Source of the DNA: Alcaligenaceae bacterium
GTDB taxonomy: Bacteria; Pseudomonadota; Gammaproteobacteria; Burkholderiales; Burkholderiaceae_B
Direction: 5' to 3'
DNA length: 8,615 nucleotides
Assembly: GCA_012511095.1 (NCBI GenBank)
Contig: JAAZGT010000005.1
Coordinates: 1 to 8,615 of the forward strand
Numbering within the stretch: the stretch's first letter is position 1; the number at the start of each line of letters is the position of its first letter. The translations under genes were made by a program, and so were the position numbers. Shown piece after piece: positions 5,827 through 8,615 of the stretch. The notes beneath the pieces are model-generated. The model did no database searches. It worked only from the letters and a program-made list of their open reading frames with translations, and was not told the origin of the DNA.

Positions 5827-5929
5827 ATAAGAATAAAATATATATACCTATATAAATTAACTTACCCCACCAACATAATTTGTCAGGCTTTATTAAAAAT
5901 TTAACCAAGTTAGCCAAAGAGGAATCCCT

Positions 5930-6421
5930 ATGAACATCGACTTAGAGACCAGGATCAATGATTCCAGTAGCGGCGACCTACGACTTGTACTTCGCCTCGC
6001 CGCACTTAACAGCCTAATCCAAAACGAACTACGTAATCGCTTGCGTCTACAATATGATATGACTGCGCCCCGTTTTGATTTACTCGCACAACTCGCCAAT
6101 GAGCCTCAAGGTTTAAAAATGGGTGAGCTCTCTGAGCGATTAATGGTAAGTAACGGTAACATTACCGCTATTAGTTTGCAGTTAGAAAAGGCCGGTTTAA
6201 TTAATCGTACTGCCAATCGTCAAGATCGTCGTAGCACCTACATTAAAATGACAGCCAAAGGTAAAAAAACCTTTGCTAAAATCGATGCCGACTATAACCA
6301 ATGGATCGAAGAGCTACTAAGCAAACTATCGGTAGACACCAAACAAGACCTTTACAATAGCTTAGAAGAGGCGAAATTAGCTACCTACGCTGTTTTAGCC
6401 CAAGGCACCGAAAGCGATTAA
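5930..6421 (+). CDS. MarR-family winged helix-turn-helix transcriptional regulator
   Basis: This 163-residue protein has the size and layout of MarR regulators, dimeric DNA-binding proteins that usually repress neighbouring genes until a small ligand or oxidation releases them. An N-terminal dimerisation helix (about 14-42, LRLVLRLAALNSLIQNELRNRL) is followed by the winged helix domain (about 48-112): PRFDLLAQLANEPQGLKMGELSERLMVSNGNITAI contains the helix-turn-helix, with the recognition helix near 74-87. The wing is NRQDRRSTYIKMT (96-108) with the signature DRR (99-101). The C-terminal helices (113-157) complete the dimer interface. AGAGGA lies six bases before the ATG, a good ribosome binding site. 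The next gene starts 20 bases downstream, so the two are probably co-transcribed. I cannot name the ligand or targets; ribBX across the divergent region and its own gene are the nearest candidates. Confidence 0.9.
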   Translation: MNIDLETRINDSSSGDLRLVLRLAALNSLIQNELRNRLRLQYDMTAPRFDLLAQLANEPQGLKMGELSERLMVSNGNITAISLQLEKAGLINRTANRQDRRSTYIKMTAKGKKTFAKIDADYNQWIEELLSKLSVDTKQDLYNSLEEAKLATYAVLAQGTESD

Positions 6422-6441
6422 TTTTATTTACTATTTTTCAT

Positions 6442-7515
6442 ATGTCAGTTGAACGTGAGTTAAAGCTCCATGTACTTAAATCATCTCGTCCAGCGGTAGA
6501 GACTCGTGTTAATACCGCTGAGGCTGAGCATCTTCACCTGCATGCCTTATATTTTGATACGCATGACCGAGAGTTAGCTAAGGCAGGCGTGGCACTGCGC
6601 TTACGCAAAGAGCCCGAGGGTTGGGTACAAACTATTAAGCTACCAGGCCAAGATGCCTTAAGCAAAATTGAGCTAAATCACCTACGACCTGAGCCTACAT
6701 TAGACCTTAGCGTCTACATTGATAGTCCAGCTGCAACAATTTTTGAGCAGTTAAAAAGCGACTTAAAAATACGCTTTGAGACGGATGTGCATCGCAGCTT
6801 AAGACTACAAAAAGCCGACCAAGGTCTAATTGAATTAGCCTATGATACGGGTTTTATCCGCTCAGAAAAACTCAGTTTGCCAGTGTGTGAATTAGAGTTT
6901 GAACTCAAAGAGGGTCAAGCCGAGGCTATGTTTGAACTAGCTCAGGAGTGGCAGCAACAAATCCACTTTGTTTTAGACTTTAGAAGCAAAGCCGAACGCG
7001 GTGATGCTTTAGCTAATGCACTTGCCGCAACAGGTGGCACTGACATTGACTTAAAACAGCTCTATCAAGATCTAAAATTGTGGCATGCTTGGCAGCTTAA
7101 AGACTCCAATACGGGGTTTAGCTCTACAGGCGATCTTAATAAGTTATCCTCTACACAGCTCAAACAACAAATACAGCAACACCTTGAACAAGTAGCTAGA
7201 AATGCTGCGGTTATTGCAGGTATTGAGCGCTCAGATATGGATCTTGCGATTGAGCTTGATGTATCTAAGCATATTTACTATCTGAGTGAGGCTTTACAAA
7301 CAACAAGGCAGTTATGCTCCGCTCTAGCGCAAACTGAGACAAACAATACAAGCTACGATGAGTTGCAATCTACTTTAAAGCAGCAGCATCAAGCCTTTGC
7401 TGAGTTAAGCGCCACGGCCAGCTCAACAGCGATACAACAACAAGCCCATGACTTAGCCGCAAGCGCAGACTTTCAACAAAGTTTAGTGAAAGTCTTAGCT
7501 TGGTCTATTTTTTGA
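6442..7515 (+). CDS. CYTH-domain protein (probable inorganic triphosphatase) with shortened CHAD-like C-terminus
   Basis: CYTH proteins fold into an eight-stranded tunnel that binds triphosphates with metal; many bacterial members hydrolyse inorganic triphosphate. The CYTH domain is residues 1-190 and looks intact: ExExK signature ERELK (4-8), YFDT (37-40), LRLRKE (52-57), KLPGQ (66-70), RFETDVHR (111-118), ELAYDTGFI (131-139), CELEFELKEG (149-158) and SKAERG (182-187). Residues 200-357 are helical and glutamine-rich, where relatives of about 500 residues carry a CHAD domain. HLEQVARNAAVIAG (247-260) resembles a CHAD repeat start, but the following region lacks the conserved histidines and Arg-Arg pattern. 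The ATG at 6442 is fixed by the ExExK motif, yet no Shine-Dalgarno precedes it, only T-rich sequence. It follows the MarR gene by 20 bases and converges on ftsY with a 9-base gap. Confidence 0.85.
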   Translation: MSVERELKLHVLKSSRPAVETRVNTAEAEHLHLHALYFDTHDRELAKAGVALRLRKEPEGWVQTIKLPGQDALSKIELNHLRPEPTLDLSVYIDSPAATIFEQLKSDLKIRFETDVHRSLRLQKADQGLIELAYDTGFIRSEKLSLPVCELEFELKEGQAEAMFELAQEWQQQIHFVLDFRSKAERGDALANALAATGGTDIDLKQLYQDLKLWHAWQLKDSNTGFSSTGDLNKLSSTQLKQQIQQHLEQVARNAAVIAGIERSDMDLAIELDVSKHIYYLSEALQTTRQLCSALAQTETNNTSYDELQSTLKQQHQAFAELSATASSTAIQQQAHDLAASADFQQSLVKVLAWSIF

Positions 7516-7524
7516 TTATATTGC

Positions 7525-8615
7525 TTAACCCAATAAGGCATTAGCAAAATCTTCGGCTACGAAAGGTTGTAAATCATATAAAGACTCACCCACACCAATC
7601 CAATAAACTGGAATTGGTCTTACGCCCTGACTGCCTGCAGCCACTGCTGCTAGGGTACCACCCTTGGCCGTACCATCTAATTTAGTAACCACCAACCCTG
7701 TTAACTCTAAGGCTGCATCAAAGGCTTTGATCTGCGTAATAACGTTTTGACCTGTATTACCATCAACCACCAACAGCACCTCGTGTGGTGCCTCAGTATC
7801 GGCTTTATTAACGACACGCTTAATCTTTTTAAGCTCTTCCATGAGATGCAGTTGGGTTGGTAAGCGACCTGCAGTATCGATCATCACCACATTGGCCTTA
7901 CGAGCCTTACCTGCGTTAACTGCATCAAAGGCAACAGCAGCCGGATCGCCACCATCTTGAGCGATAACCGCAACGTTATTTCTCTTGCCCCACTCAACTA
8001 ATTGCTCACGCGCTGCGGCTCGGAAAGTATCACCCGCAGCCAATAACACACTGGCGCCCGCTGCTTGGAAATGATGCGCTAATTTACCAATAGAAGTTGT
8101 TTTACCCGCACCATTAACACCCGCAATCATAACCACTGAGGTGCCATCTAAAGGCAACATAAATGATTTTTCTAAAGGTTTTAAATGCTCTGTTAAAAGC
8201 TCTTTAAGCACCTCTTTAACTTTTTCACCGTCTTCGATTCGCTGCTGTTTAACCTTGGCTCTTAATTTATTTAATAAAGATTCGGTTGCCTCAATACCTG
8301 CATCAGCCATCAACAACGCTGTTTCTAACTCCTCAAAGAGCTCCTCATCGACCTTGACCCCAACAAATAGCGAACCAATGCTAGACCCTGTACGAGAAAG
8401 ACCCTTGCGCAAACGTTGCATCCATGAGGTTTTAGGTGCCTCCTCAAGTTTAGGCTCTTGTGGCGCGGCGACGATAGGCTCCTCGATTGCCACAGCGTGT
8501 GGCTCTACCTCTGCCTGTTGCTCAACTGCTGGCTCTACAACCGACTCAATAACAGGCTCGGGACTTGGCTCAGGCGTGGCTTCAGTTAATTGCTCTGGAG
8601 CTGGCGCAGGTTCTA
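7525..8615 (-). CDS. ftsY: signal recognition particle receptor FtsY (partial, 5' end beyond the window)
   Basis: FtsY is the membrane-associated GTPase that receives ribosome-SRP complexes and passes nascent membrane proteins to the Sec translocon. The frame is open to the right edge, so 362 residues are visible and the true start is outside. A GTG at 8493 lies in frame, but the 40 codons upstream of it are open and continue the same acidic composition, so it is probably internal. The first 60 or so visible residues are Glu/Pro/Val/Ala-rich with recurring VEP and PEP units, the usual variable A domain. Counting from the codon at 8493, the N domain is about 25-110. The G domain has GVNGAGKTT (125-133), DTFRAAAREQL (155-165), DTAGR (206-210), TKLDG (270-274) and GVGESLYDLQPF (300-311). 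These five GTPase motifs are intact. Confidence 0.95.
   Translation of the reverse strand, partial: EPAPAPEQLTEATPEPSPEPVIESVVEPAVEQQAEVEPHAVAIEEPIVAAPQEPKLEEAPKTSWMQRLRKGLSRTGSSIGSLFVGVKVDEELFEELETALLMADAGIEATESLLNKLRAKVKQQRIEDGEKVKEVLKELLTEHLKPLEKSFMLPLDGTSVVMIAGVNGAGKTTSIGKLAHHFQAAGASVLLAAGDTFRAAAREQLVEWGKRNNVAVIAQDGGDPAAVAFDAVNAGKARKANVVMIDTAGRLPTQLHLMEELKKIKRVVNKADTEAPHEVLLVVDGNTGQNVITQIKAFDAALELTGLVVTKLDGTAKGGTLAAVAAGSQGVRPIPVYWIGVGESLYDLQPFVAEDFANALLG

Larger units (their letters stand above)
5594..5929. promoter_or_regulatory. AT-rich divergent intergenic region between ribBX and the marR-type gene
   Basis: These 336 bases separate two genes reading away from each other, so both promoters should lie here. 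The middle is extremely AT-rich: 21 G+C in the 120 bases from 5741 to 5860. I see no gene, no FMN riboswitch and no transposon end. Several TATA-like hexamers (for example near 5834-5839 and 5851-5856) could serve the MarR gene, but none has a well-spaced -35, so I do not choose one. Individual candidate sites are listed separately. Confidence 0.7.

Noticed and set aside
5708..5917. Small minus-strand reading frame of about 69 codons in the divergent region
   Set aside because: It begins with TTG, has the biased Lys/Ile/Phe composition expected of random AT-rich DNA, no ribosome binding site, and covers the likely promoters of the MarR gene.
5594..5930. FMN riboswitch (RFN element) upstream of ribBX
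   Set aside because: Searched by eye on the minus strand; none of the conserved GC-rich RFN blocks is present and the region is too AT-rich.
5893..6099. Minus-strand reading frame overlapping the start of the MarR gene
   Set aside because: Ser/Arg-rich antisense shadow of a clear gene, with no family resemblance.
7513..7560. Bidirectional terminator between the CYTH gene and ftsY
   Set aside because: TTGCT (7521-7525) and AGCAA (7543-7547) can pair and CTTA/TAAG lies inside, but the stem is short and broken and neither strand has a following T-tract.
1..8615. Defence island, toxin-antitoxin pair, prophage, transposon or CRISPR array
   Set aside because: All sizeable frames are accounted for by housekeeping genes plus one regulator and one CYTH gene; no spaced direct repeats, transposase motifs or terminal inverted repeats were seen.

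Overview
The window is a stretch of bacterial chromosome made almost entirely of housekeeping genes. The best guess for its source is a low-GC betaproteobacterium of the Alcaligenaceae type (Burkholderiales; Oligella- or Pelistega-like). That is inference from three things: the gene order ribB(X)-ribH-nusB-thiL-pgpA-pncC, a RibH with a strongly acidic C-terminal tail, and a RibB whose fused GTP-cyclohydrolase-II-like domain has lost its zinc site. There are no tRNAs, rRNAs, insertion sequences, phage genes or CRISPR arrays, and no sign of recent transfer.

Layout, left to right. Positions 1-189 hold the 3' end of groEL on the + strand, ending in the usual Gly-Met repeat tail and followed by a strong intrinsic terminator at 239-272. 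pyrF (381-1241, +) is next, with a possible promoter at 321-350. It converges on a six-gene minus-strand operon that reads from 5593 down to 1294: ribBX, ribH, nusB, thiL, pgpA, pncC. Within it nusB/thiL and pgpA/pncC overlap by one base, and the remaining gaps are 10 to 44 bases. In the 52-base gap between the pyrF and pncC stop codons, two hairpins are arranged so that each gene's stop codon lies in a hairpin loop.

Positions 5594-5929 are a very AT-rich divergent control region (21 G+C in the 120 bases from 5741 to 5860). To its right, on the + strand, lie a MarR-family regulator (5930-6421) and, 20 bases later, a CYTH-domain protein, probably a triphosphatase (6442-7515), whose C-terminal half looks like a shortened, degenerate CHAD domain. 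It converges, with a 9-base gap, on ftsY (minus strand), which runs off the right edge.

How the genes work together. RibBX (dihydroxybutanone phosphate synthase) and RibH (lumazine synthase) supply two consecutive inputs of riboflavin synthesis. ThiL makes thiamine diphosphate, NusB supports rRNA antitermination, PgpA makes phosphatidylglycerol, and PncC recycles pyridine nucleotides. So the operon is largely cofactor metabolism plus growth-linked functions. PyrF makes UMP, GroEL folds proteins, and FtsY is the signal-recognition-particle receptor.

I did not find a convincing new biological system. The points most worth a second look are the shortened CYTH/CHAD protein paired with a MarR regulator, the non-canonical active-site residues in ThiL, the RibH acidic tail, and the stop-in-loop convergent terminators.
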